Position numbers and translations under genes: made by a program. Positions 51,332 through 60,683 of a stretch of 64,000 nt of DNA are shown one piece after another. Under the pieces are notes generated by a model that was not told where the DNA came from, ran no database searches, and saw only the letters and a list, made by a program, of their open reading frames with translations. How positions within the stretch are numbered: position 1 is the first letter of the stretch; every line of letters starts with the position of its first letter. Location of the stretch: positions 1 to 64,000 of the forward strand of contig CAZJZV010000001.1 in NCBI GenBank assembly GCA_964550635.1. The letters run 5' to 3'. Source of the stretch: RGIG4097 sp964550635. GTDB taxonomy: Bacteria; Bacillota; Clostridia; Christensenellales; CAG-917.

Positions 51332-51796
51332 GTGAAATTTCTATCTGATGATGCGAAAAATGTAGTCGAAAACGCAATAAACACTGCGGTTTCCGCCCTT
51401 GGCGAAATCGAAATCGTGGAAATCCGCTATTCGACGGAGTACGGCAAAGACAATTTGACGGTGTTCATTTGGTCGCCCGACGGCGTCGACCTCGACAAAT
51501 GCGAAACCGTCCACAACGCAGTTTCCGACGTACTCGACGGATACGAGGACCTTTTCCCAGAAGACTACGTGCTCAACGTATCTTCATCGGGACTGGATAG
51601 ACCGATAGTCACGGACGACGACTTCCGTCGCGCACTCGGCACTGAAATCGAAATCACCGCCGACAAAAAGAAATCTCACGGCACTTTGACGTCCTACGAT
51701 AGCGACAACGCAACCATTCTCACGGACGGCAAATCACCGAAAGAAATAACCTTTTCAAGAAATAACATAAAAGCGAAGCCTTATATTAGGTTTTAG
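51332..51796 (+). CDS. rimP: Ribosome maturation factor RimP
   Basis: This 154-residue 30S assembly factor has the N-terminal alpha/beta domain (GEIEIVEIRYSTEYGKDNLTVFI, DGVDLDKCETVHNAVSDVLD, YVLNVSSSGLDRPI) and the C-terminal SH3-like domain (GTLTSYDSDNATILTDG). Translation starts at GTG 51332 after AAGGAGCGACAA; an open extension further upstream crosses the attenuator and is not real. Confidence 0.94.
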   Translation: MKFLSDDAKNVVENAINTAVSALGEIEIVEIRYSTEYGKDNLTVFIWSPDGVDLDKCETVHNAVSDVLDGYEDLFPEDYVLNVSSSGLDRPIVTDDDFRRALGTEIEITADKKKSHGTLTSYDSDNATILTDGKSPKEITFSRNNIKAKPYIRF

Positions 51797-51806
51797 GAGG
51801 AACAAT

Positions 51807-52892
51807 ATGGCAAAAAAAGTTAAAGACGATTTCGGCGCAGACTTCTTTCCCGCGCTCGACGAACTCGTCAGAGAGAAGAAAATTGACAAGGCACTCTTGA
51901 TTGAAGCACTCGAATCCGGGCTTGCTTCCGCATACAAGAAAGAGTATGGCGAATCAATCAAAATCGCAGTCCGCCTGAATGAAGAAAAGGGCACGATCAA
52001 GGTTTATTCCTACCGCACCGTAGTCGAAGAAGTCACCGACGAAGATAGCGAAATCTGCCTTGAAGACGCACTTCTCGAAAAGCCCACTGCAAAAATCGGT
52101 GAAGTTATCATCTCGGACATCACTCCCGAACACTTCAGTCGAATCGCAGCGCAAACCGCAAAACAAGTGGTTATGCAACGTCTTAACGACATCAAGAAAG
52201 AGTACGTCCTCAACGAAATGAGCGAAAAACAAGGCGAAATCGTCGGCGCAATCGTCAGAAGAAAAGAAGCCAACACCATTTACGTTGAAATCAGCGGTTC
52301 TCAAATGGAAGGCGTGATGATGCAATCCGACCAAGTTCCCACCGAAACCTACAATCTCAACGATATGATCAAGGTCTACGTCAAGAAAATCCGCGACACC
52401 TTGAAAGGCGCACAAGTCGTCGTATCTCGTTCGTCCGCAGGATTTGTCAGACGCTTGTTTGAACTCGAAGTCCCCGAAATCAAAGCAGGACTCGTCAAAA
52501 TCGCAAACGTCGTCCGCGAAGCAGGTTTCCGCACCAAAATCGCAGTGTACTCCGAAGATCCCAACGTTGACGCAGTCGGTTCTTGTATCGGCAATAAGGG
52601 CGTCCGCGTGAACGCAATCGTCGCAGAACTCGGCGGAGAAAAAATCGACGTCGTCGAATATTGCGCAGATCCTATCGAATATATCGCACGCGCATTGAGC
52701 CCCGCCCAAGTGCATATGGTTTCCATAAATGAAGAAGAGAAGACTGCACGTGTCATCGTATCCGACGACAAACTCAGTCTTGCAATCGGCAGAAACGGTC
52801 AAAACGCACGTCTTGCGGCGAAACTCACCAACTGGAAGATAGACGTCAAACCTCTCTCCAGCATCCAAACCGAAGCAGAAGATGCCGAATAA
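51807..52892 (+). CDS. nusA: Transcription termination/antitermination factor NusA
   Basis: This 361-residue RNA polymerase-binding protein has the N-terminal domain (1-130), S1 domain (about 135-200, IVGAIVRRKEANTIYVEISG), and KH1/KH2 domains with DPNVDAVGSCIGNKGVRVNAI and LAIGRNGQNARLAAKLTNW. It lacks the C-terminal acidic repeats of E. coli, as is normal for Gram-positives. TTAGGAGGAACAAT precedes ATG. Overlaps ylxR by 11 bases. Confidence 0.97.
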   Translation: MAKKVKDDFGADFFPALDELVREKKIDKALLIEALESGLASAYKKEYGESIKIAVRLNEEKGTIKVYSYRTVVEEVTDEDSEICLEDALLEKPTAKIGEVIISDITPEHFSRIAAQTAKQVVMQRLNDIKKEYVLNEMSEKQGEIVGAIVRRKEANTIYVEISGSQMEGVMMQSDQVPTETYNLNDMIKVYVKKIRDTLKGAQVVVSRSSAGFVRRLFELEVPEIKAGLVKIANVVREAGFRTKIAVYSEDPNVDAVGSCIGNKGVRVNAIVAELGGEKIDVVEYCADPIEYIARALSPAQVHMVSINEEEKTARVIVSDDKLSLAIGRNGQNARLAAKLTNWKIDVKPLSSIQTEAEDAE

Positions 52893-53139
52893 TCCGAAAA
52901 ATACTCGCAAATGCGCGGTGTGTAGATTGCACGCCGACAAGTCCGAACTTATCCGCGTCGTGAAGACCGCAGACGGTATCAAAATCGACGTTACGGGCAA
53001 GGCGGACGGCAGAGGAGCGTATATCCATAAAGACTCGAAATGCATAGATCTTGCAAAAAAACGTAGAGTTTTGAACTATGCATTCAAAACCGCGGTTCCC
53101 GACGAGGTGTATGATGAACTCGATCAATTCAAAGATTAA
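52882..53139 (+). CDS. ylxR: YlxR family nucleic-acid-binding protein
   Basis: This 85-residue protein has the YlxR/RnpM signature RKCAVCRLHADKSELIRVV and GRGAYIHKDSKC. Recent work links the family to RNase P RNA modulation. It starts inside the end of nusA and is followed by ylxQ with overlap, the conserved nusA-ylxR-ylxQ-infB order. Confidence 0.93.
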   Translation: MPNNPKNTRKCAVCRLHADKSELIRVVKTADGIKIDVTGKADGRGAYIHKDSKCIDLAKKRRVLNYAFKTAVPDEVYDELDQFKD

Positions 53140-53401
53140 ATCCTACGTCGGTCTCGCGATAAGAAGCGGTAGCGTTTTGTTCGGTGAAGACAAAATCACC
53201 GAGAAAATCTCCGCTTGTGCGGTGGTGCTTATAGATTCTTCCGCCACCGAAAAGTATATAACCAGAATGACGACTCGTTGTTCGTCCGTCCCGACTTTCG
53301 TGTTGGACGGCGTATCGGACGCGACTTGTCGTACCGAAGTCCTTTCAGTCGCCATAACGAACGACGGTCTTGCAAAGGCGATAATTGAAAATCTCAGGTA
53401 A
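53114..53401 (+). CDS. ylxQ: L7Ae/L30e-fold protein YlxQ
   Basis: This 95-residue ribosomal-protein L7Ae-like factor has SYVGLAIRSGSVLFGEDKI and AVVLIDSSATEKYITRM, the K-turn-binding fold of YlxQ, though family positions are loosely kept. The start is uncertain (ATG 53111 or 53114; GAGG lies 6 bases before the latter), and it overlaps ylxR. Its role in RNA binding is assumed from the family. Confidence 0.87.
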   Translation: MNSINSKIKSYVGLAIRSGSVLFGEDKITEKISACAVVLIDSSATEKYITRMTTRCSSVPTFVLDGVSDATCRTEVLSVAITNDGLAKAIIENLR

Positions 53402-53419
53402 TGAACGGAGGCAATATTC

Positions 53420-56107
53420 ATGGCCGAAAACAGAAGCAACCCTCAAGAAGTCATCAAGTTGTTGCAATCTTACAAAAGCGATAAACTTGCAGGTTTGACG
53501 AGCGATTTGTCTCGCGAAAAGAGTCGCGCGACTGTTTTGCGTAACTCTATCAACGCAAAAATAGCCGAACTCAAAGAAATTGAAGAGAAAAAATCTCAAG
53601 CGGTTCAAGAAGTCGAAACCGTCGTCGCTCCCGTCCAAAAGGTCGAAACTCCCGTTGTCGAGGAGAAGAAACCCGAAGTCGTAGCAGTTCCAGTCAAACC
53701 GGTATCCGAGGAACCGAAAGCGGAAGTCAAAACCGCTCCCGTCAAGGAAGATAAACCTCAAGATAAAAAGGTTAAACCTGAGAAGGATAAACAAAAACAA
53801 CCCGAGAAAAAAGCGGATAAGCCTGCAAAACCCGCAGCGCCCGACGCTCCCGTTGAAGTCAGTAGGACTCAAACGGGCAAGCCGAACGTTTGGCTCATCA
53901 AATTCTCCGACGGAACGCAAAGGGAAACTTACATTCCTCCCGAAAAGCCTAAAAAGACTGAAACCACCCGTGTGTTCCCCGGTGGATATAATTCAAAAGG
54001 TCAACGTCCCGACCAACGTCCGCAAAACGCAGGCGGACAACGTCCTGCGCCCACTCAACAACGTCAATTCGGCGCGAACAACACTAGCATCGCAAACGCG
54101 GCGCAACAATTCCCGCCGACAAAACAGGGCAATCAACGCGGTAAAGGCAACGGCAAACCCGCAAACGACGGTTCGAAGAAACTCCAAGAAAACGGCGCGA
54201 ATAAGTATCAACTTATGAAACGCGGTTATATCGTTGACGAAACCAGAGCAATGACGGACGACGAAGCGGATTTCCGCGTTCGTTCCGCCAAGAACAAGCA
54301 AAAAGGGCAGGTGTCCAAAAACACCGTCGTCATCGACCACGCAGTCATTACGACCGACCCTGTGCCTATCAAGGTATTGAGCGAAAAAATCGGCAAACCT
54401 GGTGCGGAAATCATTCGCACGCTCTTCCTTCTCGGCATCATCAAGAATATCAACGAGAGCATCGACTTTGAAACCGCCGAACTCGTTACGTCCGAAATCA
54501 GCAAGGATAATCCTATCACCCTTGAACTGCGCCCCGAATCCACTTTCGAGGACGAACTCGCAAAACGCAACGAAGAACTCGACCTTCAAGGCATTGATAA
54601 ACTCGTCACCCGTCCCCCTGTCGTCACGATTATGGGACACGTCGACCACGGCAAAACTTCCTTGCTCGACTATATCCGCAAAGCAAACGTTACGAGCGGT
54701 GAAGCGGGCGGTATAACCCAACATATCGGCGCATACACGATTTCCTTGAACGGAAGTCCTATCACTTTCCTTGATACACCGGGACACGAAGCGTTCACGT
54801 CCATGCGTGCAAGAGGCGCACAAGTCACCGATATAGCGATACTCGTCGTCGCGGCAGACGACGGCATCATGCCCCAAACCATCGAGGCAATCAACCACGC
54901 AAAAATTGCAAACGTTCCCATCATCGTCGCTTGCAACAAGATAGACAAAGTCGCCGCAAATCCCGACAGAGTTTTGCAACAACTCACCGAACACGGTCTT
55001 CTCCCCGAAGAATGGGGCGGAGAAACTCCCGTTGTCAGAGTGTCCGCAAAGACGGGCGAAGGCGTCGAAAATCTCCTTGAACAAATCCTTGTTCAAGCGG
55101 AAGTCAGTGAACTCAAAGCAAATCCCGACCGTCCTGCAAAAGGCACCGTCATCGAAGCGAAAATGGACAAAGGTCTTGGCAAAATCGCAACCGTCCTCGT
55201 CCAAAGCGGTACTCTCAAATGCGGCGACGAAATCATCGCAGGCACTTGCACCGGTAGAGTCAAGGTTATGGTCGACGATAAGGGCAAACACGTCAAGAAA
55301 GCAGGTCCCGCAACTCCCGTATCCGTCACCGGTTGGGACGACCTTCCCGAAGCAGGGGACATTATGGATGCAGTCGAAAGCGACAAATTCGCGCGTTCGC
55401 TCTCCGAAGAAAGACGCCTTAAAGCAAGCCTAAATAGCGATGCGGGCAAATCTTTCTCCCTTGACGACTTGTTTGAACAAGCGTCCGCGGGTGAACTTAA
55501 ATCTGTCAGTCTTATTCTCAAAGCGGACGTACAAGGTTCTCTCGAAGCGGTCAAACAATCCCTTCTCAAACTCGGCAACGAAGAAGTCAAAATCAATATC
55601 ATTCACGGGGCAGTCGGCGCAATCAACGAAAGCGACGTCACCCTTGCGGATACCGCCCATGCAATCATCATCGGTTTCAACGTTCGTCCCGATGCGAACG
55701 CGAAGTCGCTCGCCGCACAAAAGAAGATCGAAATCAGATTCTACAACATTATCTATAAGTTGATAGAAGACATCGAAGCGGCAATCAAAGGCTTGCTCGC
55801 ACCCAAGTTCAATCAAGTCGAACTCGGTTCTGCGGAAGTCAGAGAAATCTTCAAGATTTCGGGTGTCGGCACTATCGCAGGTTGCCACGTCATCTCGGGC
55901 AAAATCCTCAGAAAAGCCAAAGCAAGACTCGTCCGCAACGGCAAGGTCGAAGTGGATACCGAAATCGAATCTCTCCGCCACGGCAAAGACGACGTCAAGG
56001 AAATCGCAAAAGATTACGATTGCGGCATAATGCTCAAGAACTATCCCGACGTCAAGGTCGGCGACGTCATCGAAGCATACACTATGGAGCAAGTAAATGA
56101 AGGTTAA
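53420..56107 (+). CDS. infB: Translation initiation factor IF-2
   Basis: This 895-residue GTPase brings fMet-tRNA to the 30S subunit. Residues 1-270 are a disordered Lys/Pro/Glu- and Gln/Asn-rich extension. An IF2_N domain lies near 300-370 (IKVLSEKIGKPGAEIIRTLFLLGI). The G domain has GHVDHGKTSLLDYI (about 404), DTPGHEAFTSMRARG, NKIDK; then domains II-IV with VKEIAKDYDCGIMLKNYPDVKVGDVIEAY at the C-terminus. ACGGAGGCAATATTC precedes ATG. rbfA begins inside its last codons. Confidence 0.97.
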   Translation: MAENRSNPQEVIKLLQSYKSDKLAGLTSDLSREKSRATVLRNSINAKIAELKEIEEKKSQAVQEVETVVAPVQKVETPVVEEKKPEVVAVPVKPVSEEPKAEVKTAPVKEDKPQDKKVKPEKDKQKQPEKKADKPAKPAAPDAPVEVSRTQTGKPNVWLIKFSDGTQRETYIPPEKPKKTETTRVFPGGYNSKGQRPDQRPQNAGGQRPAPTQQRQFGANNTSIANAAQQFPPTKQGNQRGKGNGKPANDGSKKLQENGANKYQLMKRGYIVDETRAMTDDEADFRVRSAKNKQKGQVSKNTVVIDHAVITTDPVPIKVLSEKIGKPGAEIIRTLFLLGIIKNINESIDFETAELVTSEISKDNPITLELRPESTFEDELAKRNEELDLQGIDKLVTRPPVVTIMGHVDHGKTSLLDYIRKANVTSGEAGGITQHIGAYTISLNGSPITFLDTPGHEAFTSMRARGAQVTDIAILVVAADDGIMPQTIEAINHAKIANVPIIVACNKIDKVAANPDRVLQQLTEHGLLPEEWGGETPVVRVSAKTGEGVENLLEQILVQAEVSELKANPDRPAKGTVIEAKMDKGLGKIATVLVQSGTLKCGDEIIAGTCTGRVKVMVDDKGKHVKKAGPATPVSVTGWDDLPEAGDIMDAVESDKFARSLSEERRLKASLNSDAGKSFSLDDLFEQASAGELKSVSLILKADVQGSLEAVKQSLLKLGNEEVKINIIHGAVGAINESDVTLADTAHAIIIGFNVRPDANAKSLAAQKKIEIRFYNIIYKLIEDIEAAIKGLLAPKFNQVELGSAEVREIFKISGVGTIAGCHVISGKILRKAKARLVRNGKVEVDTEIESLRHGKDDVKEIAKDYDCGIMLKNYPDVKVGDVIEAYTMEQVNEG

Positions 56108-56465
56108 ACTTGAAAGAGTAAACTCCGAATTGCAACGCCAGATTTCAAAAATAATCGTGGCGGATATCAAAGACCCGCGCGTGCAAAACGGAATCATCAG
56201 CGTTACCAAAGTCAAAACTACGCCCGATCTAAAATACGCGAAGGTGTATATTTCCGTGTACGCAGATATGGACGAGAAGAAGAAAGAAGCGTTCGACACC
56301 GTCGTCAGAAGCAGAGTTTTCATTCGCAATATGCTCAAAGACGCGGTGCAAATGCGCCTTATCCCCGAACTCAACTTCGTCATCGACGACAGTTTGGACT
56401 ACGGTATGAAGATTGACAAAATCTTATCCGAAATGGTGATCCCGCCCGAAGAAACGGAAGAATAA
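56097..56465 (+). CDS. rbfA: Ribosome-binding factor A
   Basis: This 122-residue KH-fold cold-shock factor matures the 5' end of 16S rRNA. Family motifs: ISKIIVADIKDPRVQNGIISVTKVKTTPDLKYAKVYISVY and MRLIPELNFVIDDSLDYGMKI. It overlaps the infB end by 11 bases; nrnA starts 2 bases after its stop. Confidence 0.96.
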   Translation: MKVKLERVNSELQRQISKIIVADIKDPRVQNGIISVTKVKTTPDLKYAKVYISVYADMDEKKKEAFDTVVRSRVFIRNMLKDAVQMRLIPELNFVIDDSLDYGMKIDKILSEMVIPPEETEE

Positions 56466-56467
56466 TT

Positions 56468-57433
56468 ATGGACAAGCTTGCAAAGGAAAGATTCGACGCA
56501 ATAAACACCGAAATCAAAAAAGCGAATAGCATCGCGATATATTGCCATCGCAATCCCGACGGCGACACGCTCGGTTGTGCGCTTGCGCTTTACTTTGCAC
56601 TCACCGCCATGAACAAAGAAATCGAAGTATTTTGCGACGGAGAAATTCCCGAAAAATACCGCGAAATAAAAGGGGTAGACGTCATCACGCTCCCGAACAA
56701 ACACGTGCACGATTTGTCCTTTGCCGTCGACGTATCGACGATGGGACAACTTGGCGGATCTCTCAAATCTTATCTCTCGTCAAAGAGATTGGTGGCGTTA
56801 GATCACCACAAATCCCACGAAAAGTTCTCGGATATCACCTACGTTGACGCGTCTGCCGCCGCTTGTGCGGAAGTCGTTTTCGAGTTTTTGAAATACTCGA
56901 AACGCATGTCCGACCTTATCGCAGAATCCCTTTTCACAGGTATCGTCACGGATAGCGGTTGTTTCCAATTTTCTTCGACGACGAAACGCACACACGAAAT
57001 CGCGTGCGAATTGCTTGAATACGATTTCGACTCGTCCGACGTTATATACAGGTGTTTCAAAAGGATTTCACCGAAAGTTTTTGCGCTCAAAAACAGGGTA
57101 TACTCAAACGCCAAATTCTACGACGACGGAAAAATCGGCATAATTACTTTCCGCGAATCCGACTTCGAAGCAACCGGCACTTCGCAGTTTGATACCGAAG
57201 GTATCATCACAAGCATAATCGACGTCAGTACCGTGGAAGTCGCTTTCGCAATTTCCGAAGTGGGCGACAAATCCTACAAGGTCAGTGTGCGCACGAAAGT
57301 CAAAGTCGATGCAAGCGACCTTGCGTCAAGTTTTGGCGGGGGCGGACACCTTCGCGCGGCGGGACTTCGACTCAACGGATTTTACGAAGACGTAGTTGAC
57401 AAACTCTTGAAAGCGGCACGCGATAGACTATGA
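56468..57433 (+). CDS. nrnA: DHH/DHHA1 phosphoesterase, NrnA type
   Basis: This 321-residue enzyme degrades nano-RNAs and converts pAp to AMP. The DHH domain has YCHRNPDGDTLGCALALYF, AVDVS, ALDHHKSH and FTGIVTDSGCF; the C-terminal DHHA1 domain ends with SSFGGGGHLRAAGLRL. All metal-binding residues look intact. It lies between rbfA and truB as in B. subtilis-like clusters. Confidence 0.95.
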   Translation: MDKLAKERFDAINTEIKKANSIAIYCHRNPDGDTLGCALALYFALTAMNKEIEVFCDGEIPEKYREIKGVDVITLPNKHVHDLSFAVDVSTMGQLGGSLKSYLSSKRLVALDHHKSHEKFSDITYVDASAAACAEVVFEFLKYSKRMSDLIAESLFTGIVTDSGCFQFSSTTKRTHEIACELLEYDFDSSDVIYRCFKRISPKVFALKNRVYSNAKFYDDGKIGIITFRESDFEATGTSQFDTEGIITSIIDVSTVEVAFAISEVGDKSYKVSVRTKVKVDASDLASSFGGGGHLRAAGLRLNGFYEDVVDKLLKAARDRL

Positions 57434-58296
57434 CTGTCAACGGTTTCGTAAATATCAACAAACCGCAAAATATGACGTCGAGCGACGTCGTCGTGAAAGT
57501 ACGCGGAATATTGAGAAGGGTACTCGGCGAAAGACCGAAAGTAGGTCATCTCGGCACGTTGGACCCTATGGCTACAGGCGTTTTGCCGATTGCGGTCGGA
57601 AAGACTACGCGACTTTTCGACTTGATGCAGGAAAAACGCAAGACCTATATCGCAAAATTCAAATTCGGAATCGAAACGGACACTCTCGACGTTTGGGGAA
57701 AACAAACCGCGACTGCGGATTTCATCCCGACCGAAGACGATTTGAAAGCGGTCATACCGTCGTTGACAGGCAAAATCGAGCAGTATCCACCGCTATATTC
57801 CGCAAAATCAATCAACGGCAAACGCGCTTACGACCTTGCAAGAGAAGGCAAGCAGTTTGAAATCCAACCAAAAACCGTAGAAATTTTAGAGATAGAATTT
57901 CTCGGCGGACAAGACGGCGAATATTCTTTCAAAATCGTTTGCGGAAGCGGTACGTACATCCGTGCTATCGCGCGCGATATGGCTTCGCTCCTTAATACGA
58001 AAGCAATAATGACGGAATTGAACCGCATAGAATCAGGAAATTTCACCATTCAGGACTCGATAACGATAGAGGAGTTCGAGAAAAATCCTCTTGACTATAT
58101 CCTGCCTATAGACAAAGGTCTGTGCTTTGAAAAGTTCGAGTTGCCGAGCGAAGACCTAAAAAAAATACTTAACGGAGTGGCAACTCAATGCGATTTCGCG
58201 CCCGGAGAACCGTTCTTTGCAACGATAGGCGGTGAAATCATCGGTATAGCAAATAAAATTAACGGATATATAAATATTCAAGTGAGGCTCAAATGA
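57430..58296 (+). CDS. truB: tRNA pseudouridine-55 synthase TruB
   Basis: This 288-residue enzyme forms pseudouridine 55 in tRNA T-arms. GFVNINKPQNMTSSDVVVKVR, VGHLGTLDPMATGVLPIAVGKTTRL (catalytic Asp), YPPLYSAKSINGKRAYDLAREG and CGSGTYIRAIARDM are the family signatures; a short PUA-like end follows. ATG overlaps the nrnA stop by 4 bases; the ribF start overlaps its own stop by 4. Confidence 0.97.
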   Translation: MTVNGFVNINKPQNMTSSDVVVKVRGILRRVLGERPKVGHLGTLDPMATGVLPIAVGKTTRLFDLMQEKRKTYIAKFKFGIETDTLDVWGKQTATADFIPTEDDLKAVIPSLTGKIEQYPPLYSAKSINGKRAYDLAREGKQFEIQPKTVEILEIEFLGGQDGEYSFKIVCGSGTYIRAIARDMASLLNTKAIMTELNRIESGNFTIQDSITIEEFEKNPLDYILPIDKGLCFEKFELPSEDLKKILNGVATQCDFAPGEPFFATIGGEIIGIANKINGYINIQVRLK

Positions 58297-59198
58297 ACAA
58301 ACTGTATTTGGGAGAAAAGTTTGACGAGCCGATCGTTCTCGCGCTCGGCTTTTTCGACTGCATTCACCGCGGTCACGACGCTCTCATTAACGAAACCAAA
58401 CGACTTGCCGACAAACTGCATGCGGAAAGCGCTATCACAACGTTTTCAAACGACCCGAATAAACTCCTCGGCAAAAAACCGCAGATCTATACCATAACTG
58501 AACGGTTATATTTGTTTGAGCAGGCAGGCATTGAAAACGTACTCATATTCGATTTCGACGAGAAATTCGCAAACTGCGAGCCCGAAGACGCAATCGAATA
58601 TATTCTCGAACACTTTAACGTGGTCGGTATTGTCTTGGGCAAGGACTTTACCTTCGGTAAAGACGCTAGGGGCGATGCGAAAATGCTTAAAGACGTCGCG
58701 ACGGAGAAGGGCATAAAAATCAAAATTATGCCGTTTGAAAAGTTCACCAACGAGAAAATTTCAAGCACAACCGTCAAAAAACACGTGGCAGAAGGCAATA
58801 TCCAACTGGTGAATAGCTATCTTTCTCGTCCGTACTTCACAATAGGCGAAGTCATCCACGCAAAAGAGCGCGGAAGAATCCTTGGCTATCCGACTGCCAA
58901 CCTGTCCGTGCACGAAGATACTACGCTTTTAGGCACGGGTATCTACGTCACGAAGATTTACGTCGACGGAAAGTCCTATATCGGAGTAACCAACGTCGGT
59001 CCGAAACTCACTTTCAGTGACAACGATTACACCGTAGAAACGCACATCCACAACTTCTCGAAGGACATCTACGGAAAAACCGTCAGATTAGAATACTACA
59101 AAAAGATACGCGAGGTCTACAAATTCAACTCGATACCGCATTTGGTCGCTCAAATCCAATCGGACGAGAAGTCGTCTCTCGATTTCTTCAAAGGTTAA
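58293..59198 (+). CDS. ribF: Bifunctional riboflavin kinase/FAD synthetase
   Basis: This 301-residue enzyme makes FMN and FAD. The N-terminal nucleotidyltransferase domain has LGFFDCIHRGHDALI and VLGKDFTFGKDARGD; the C-terminal flavokinase domain has GRILGYPTANLSV, GIYVTKIYVDGKSYIGVTNVG and ETHIHNFSKDIYGK. Complete. rpsO, which usually follows ribF, is not here; an endonuclease IV-type gene starts 1 base after the stop. Confidence 0.96.
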   Translation: MNKLYLGEKFDEPIVLALGFFDCIHRGHDALINETKRLADKLHAESAITTFSNDPNKLLGKKPQIYTITERLYLFEQAGIENVLIFDFDEKFANCEPEDAIEYILEHFNVVGIVLGKDFTFGKDARGDAKMLKDVATEKGIKIKIMPFEKFTNEKISSTTVKKHVAEGNIQLVNSYLSRPYFTIGEVIHAKERGRILGYPTANLSVHEDTTLLGTGIYVTKIYVDGKSYIGVTNVGPKLTFSDNDYTVETHIHNFSKDIYGKTVRLEYYKKIREVYKFNSIPHLVAQIQSDEKSSLDFFKG

Positions 59199-59199
59199 A

Positions 59200-60066
59200 A
59201 TGAACATAGCAAAATTCGGTCCGTCAGGACATTCAGAAAGTTTTTCGCTCGAACACTCGGCAACCATAGAAATGCCGAAGTGGATTTCTGCGCGCGGACT
59301 TGAACTTTTTGAATATTCCTTTGGAAAAGGGGTGCGAATTTCAAGCGAAACCGCGACGGCAATAGGGCAGGAAGCGGAAAAATACGGCATCGAAATGAGT
59401 GTTCACGCACCGTATTTTATCAGTTTCGCATCGTTAGAACCGCAAAAAGTCGAAAATTCCATTACATACTTGACCTCATCTCTCAAAGTCTTGCGCCACT
59501 TCGGCGGACAGAGATGCGTATTCCACACGGGATCGGAAAACGGTCAACCGAGAAAGGAAGCGTTTGCGCGTGCCAAAGACGCTTTTTCCCGCGCACTTGA
59601 TGAAATCAGGGCGGAAGGACTTGACGATATGTACGTTTGCCCCGAAACCATGGGAAAATCCGCTCAAATCGGCACCGTTGAAGAGATTATCGAACTTTGC
59701 AATCTCGCGCCAAACGTCTATCCATGCATCGACTTCGGACATATCAATGCGCTTTACGGCGGATCTTTGAAGTGCGCAGACGATTTTCAGGCAATCGTAG
59801 ACAAACTTTTCGACGGAATAGGGGAAGAGAAAACCAAAAATATGCACGTACATTTCAGCAAAATCATGTACGGACCAAAGGGCGAAATCAAACATTTGAC
59901 GTTTGAAGACACCGTCTACGGTCCCGAATTTGATGGTTTTGCCGAAGTCATCGTCAAAAACGGTCTCACCCCGCACGTTCTGTCAGAATCCGCAGGCACG
60001 CAAGCAGAAGACGCTCAAACAATAAAATCTCTCTATCAAAACGCCTTCAACAGCCTGCCAAAATAG
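59200..60066 (+). CDS. nfo: Endonuclease IV-type AP endonuclease (TIM barrel)
   Basis: This 288-residue protein has the metal-binding framework of endonuclease IV: SVHAPYFISFAS, CVFHTGSENG, YVCPETMGK (Glu), CIDFGHINAL (Asp, His), MHVHFSKIMYG (His) and SESAG (Glu). Endonuclease IV cleaves at abasic sites in base-excision repair; a general xylose-isomerase-like TIM-barrel role cannot be excluded. It follows ribF by 1 base. The coding style matches the upstream cluster and then changes abruptly to AT-rich sequence. Confidence 0.85.
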   Translation: MNIAKFGPSGHSESFSLEHSATIEMPKWISARGLELFEYSFGKGVRISSETATAIGQEAEKYGIEMSVHAPYFISFASLEPQKVENSITYLTSSLKVLRHFGGQRCVFHTGSENGQPRKEAFARAKDAFSRALDEIRAEGLDDMYVCPETMGKSAQIGTVEEIIELCNLAPNVYPCIDFGHINALYGGSLKCADDFQAIVDKLFDGIGEEKTKNMHVHFSKIMYGPKGEIKHLTFEDTVYGPEFDGFAEVIVKNGLTPHVLSESAGTQAEDAQTIKSLYQNAFNSLPK

Positions 60067-60292
60067 CAAACGTACACCGCATATTTCATTATATATTGCT
60101 TTATTTGCGGTATTTAGCAAACGCATTCAACGATACACACGTAAATAATATTTCGTTAGCGACGTTCTCCTTGTGTTTTTCACATTGCTAATATAGAAGT
60201 CTTAACTCCTTCACGTGACTCTACTCATTCAGTATGCGCACTTAGTTTGTGGCATTTATCCCAACAAAATATCCGAAAACGGCAATTTAATC
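60067..60292. other. Start of AT-rich accessory island, no gene seen
   Basis: After the nfo stop the sequence becomes AT-rich and loses coding character. No frame with a ribosome-binding site, no tRNA and no attachment site was recognised in this part. The next features are the promoter and hairpins at 60293-60416. Confidence 0.6.
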
Positions 60293-60321
60293 TTGACGAT
60301 AACCATAAACCGTGATAGGAT
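60293..60321 (+). promoter_or_regulatory. Promoter inside the AT-rich island
   Basis: TTGACG (60293-60298), 17 bases, TAGGAT (60316-60321). The predicted transcript starts near 60328 and runs straight into two hairpins. Confidence 0.7.
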
Positions 60322-60327
60322 AAAAAA

Positions 60328-60416
60328 GTAGAGAGTGTCTGCGGAACTCCGACACCCTATTTTTGTTTTAGTCGTCTATCAAGCCCTGTAGCAACAAGCG
60401 TTGGTAGACGGCTTTT
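60328..60416 (+). ncRNA. Candidate short RNA with two terminal hairpins
   Basis: Downstream of the promoter lies a hairpin (GTGT..CGGA-AC-TCCG-ACAC, 60335-60354) with TATTTTTG, then a longer one (CGTCTATCAA 60373-60382 with TTGGTAGACG 60401-60410) with CTTTT. No start codon with a ribosome-binding site lies between them. It could be a counter-transcribed regulator of the neighbouring replicon, an attenuated leader, or chance. Confidence 0.4.
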
Positions 60417-60594
60417 CATTTGCTTCCAAAACAATTCCAAAAATCACGCATTTTTTCATATTCAGTAACCGCAACCATCAAAAATATACCAAAGCAAACT
60501 TGAAAATTGAGCATAAACGCAGGGCAGTGATCGCTAAAAAACGACTTTTTACTAAATCCATCCAAATTCAACCGACAGCAATAGAAAAATTTAA

Positions 60595-60608
60595 CGGTAA
60601 TTTTACCG
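60595..60608. repeat. Palindrome CGGTAATTTTACCG
   Basis: Perfect 6-bp-arm palindrome; the core GGTAAtTTTACC recurs in the hairpin at 60846-60870 on the other side of the inverted-repeat module. Confidence 0.6.
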
Positions 60609-60640
60609 TGCTTTATAGGTTAGGGTATAAGGTGTTTTTA

Positions 60641-60669
60641 TTGACTTCATTAAGTATACGTGATAAAAT
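60641..60669 (+). promoter_or_regulatory. Left-arm promoter, antisense to the small peptide
   Basis: TTGACT (60641-60646), 17 bases, TAAAAT (60664-60669). The transcript would begin near 60676 and run antisense across the whole peptide frame; there is no plus-strand start codon after the GGGAGG at 60678. Confidence 0.7.
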
Positions 60670-60683
60670 ACGCAAATGGGAGG

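Noticed and set aside
53993..55291. A 432-codon minus-strand frame opposite infB, and a similar one at 51954-53045 opposite nusA
   Set aside because: Shadows of highly conserved genes; no start signals and no protein-like composition.
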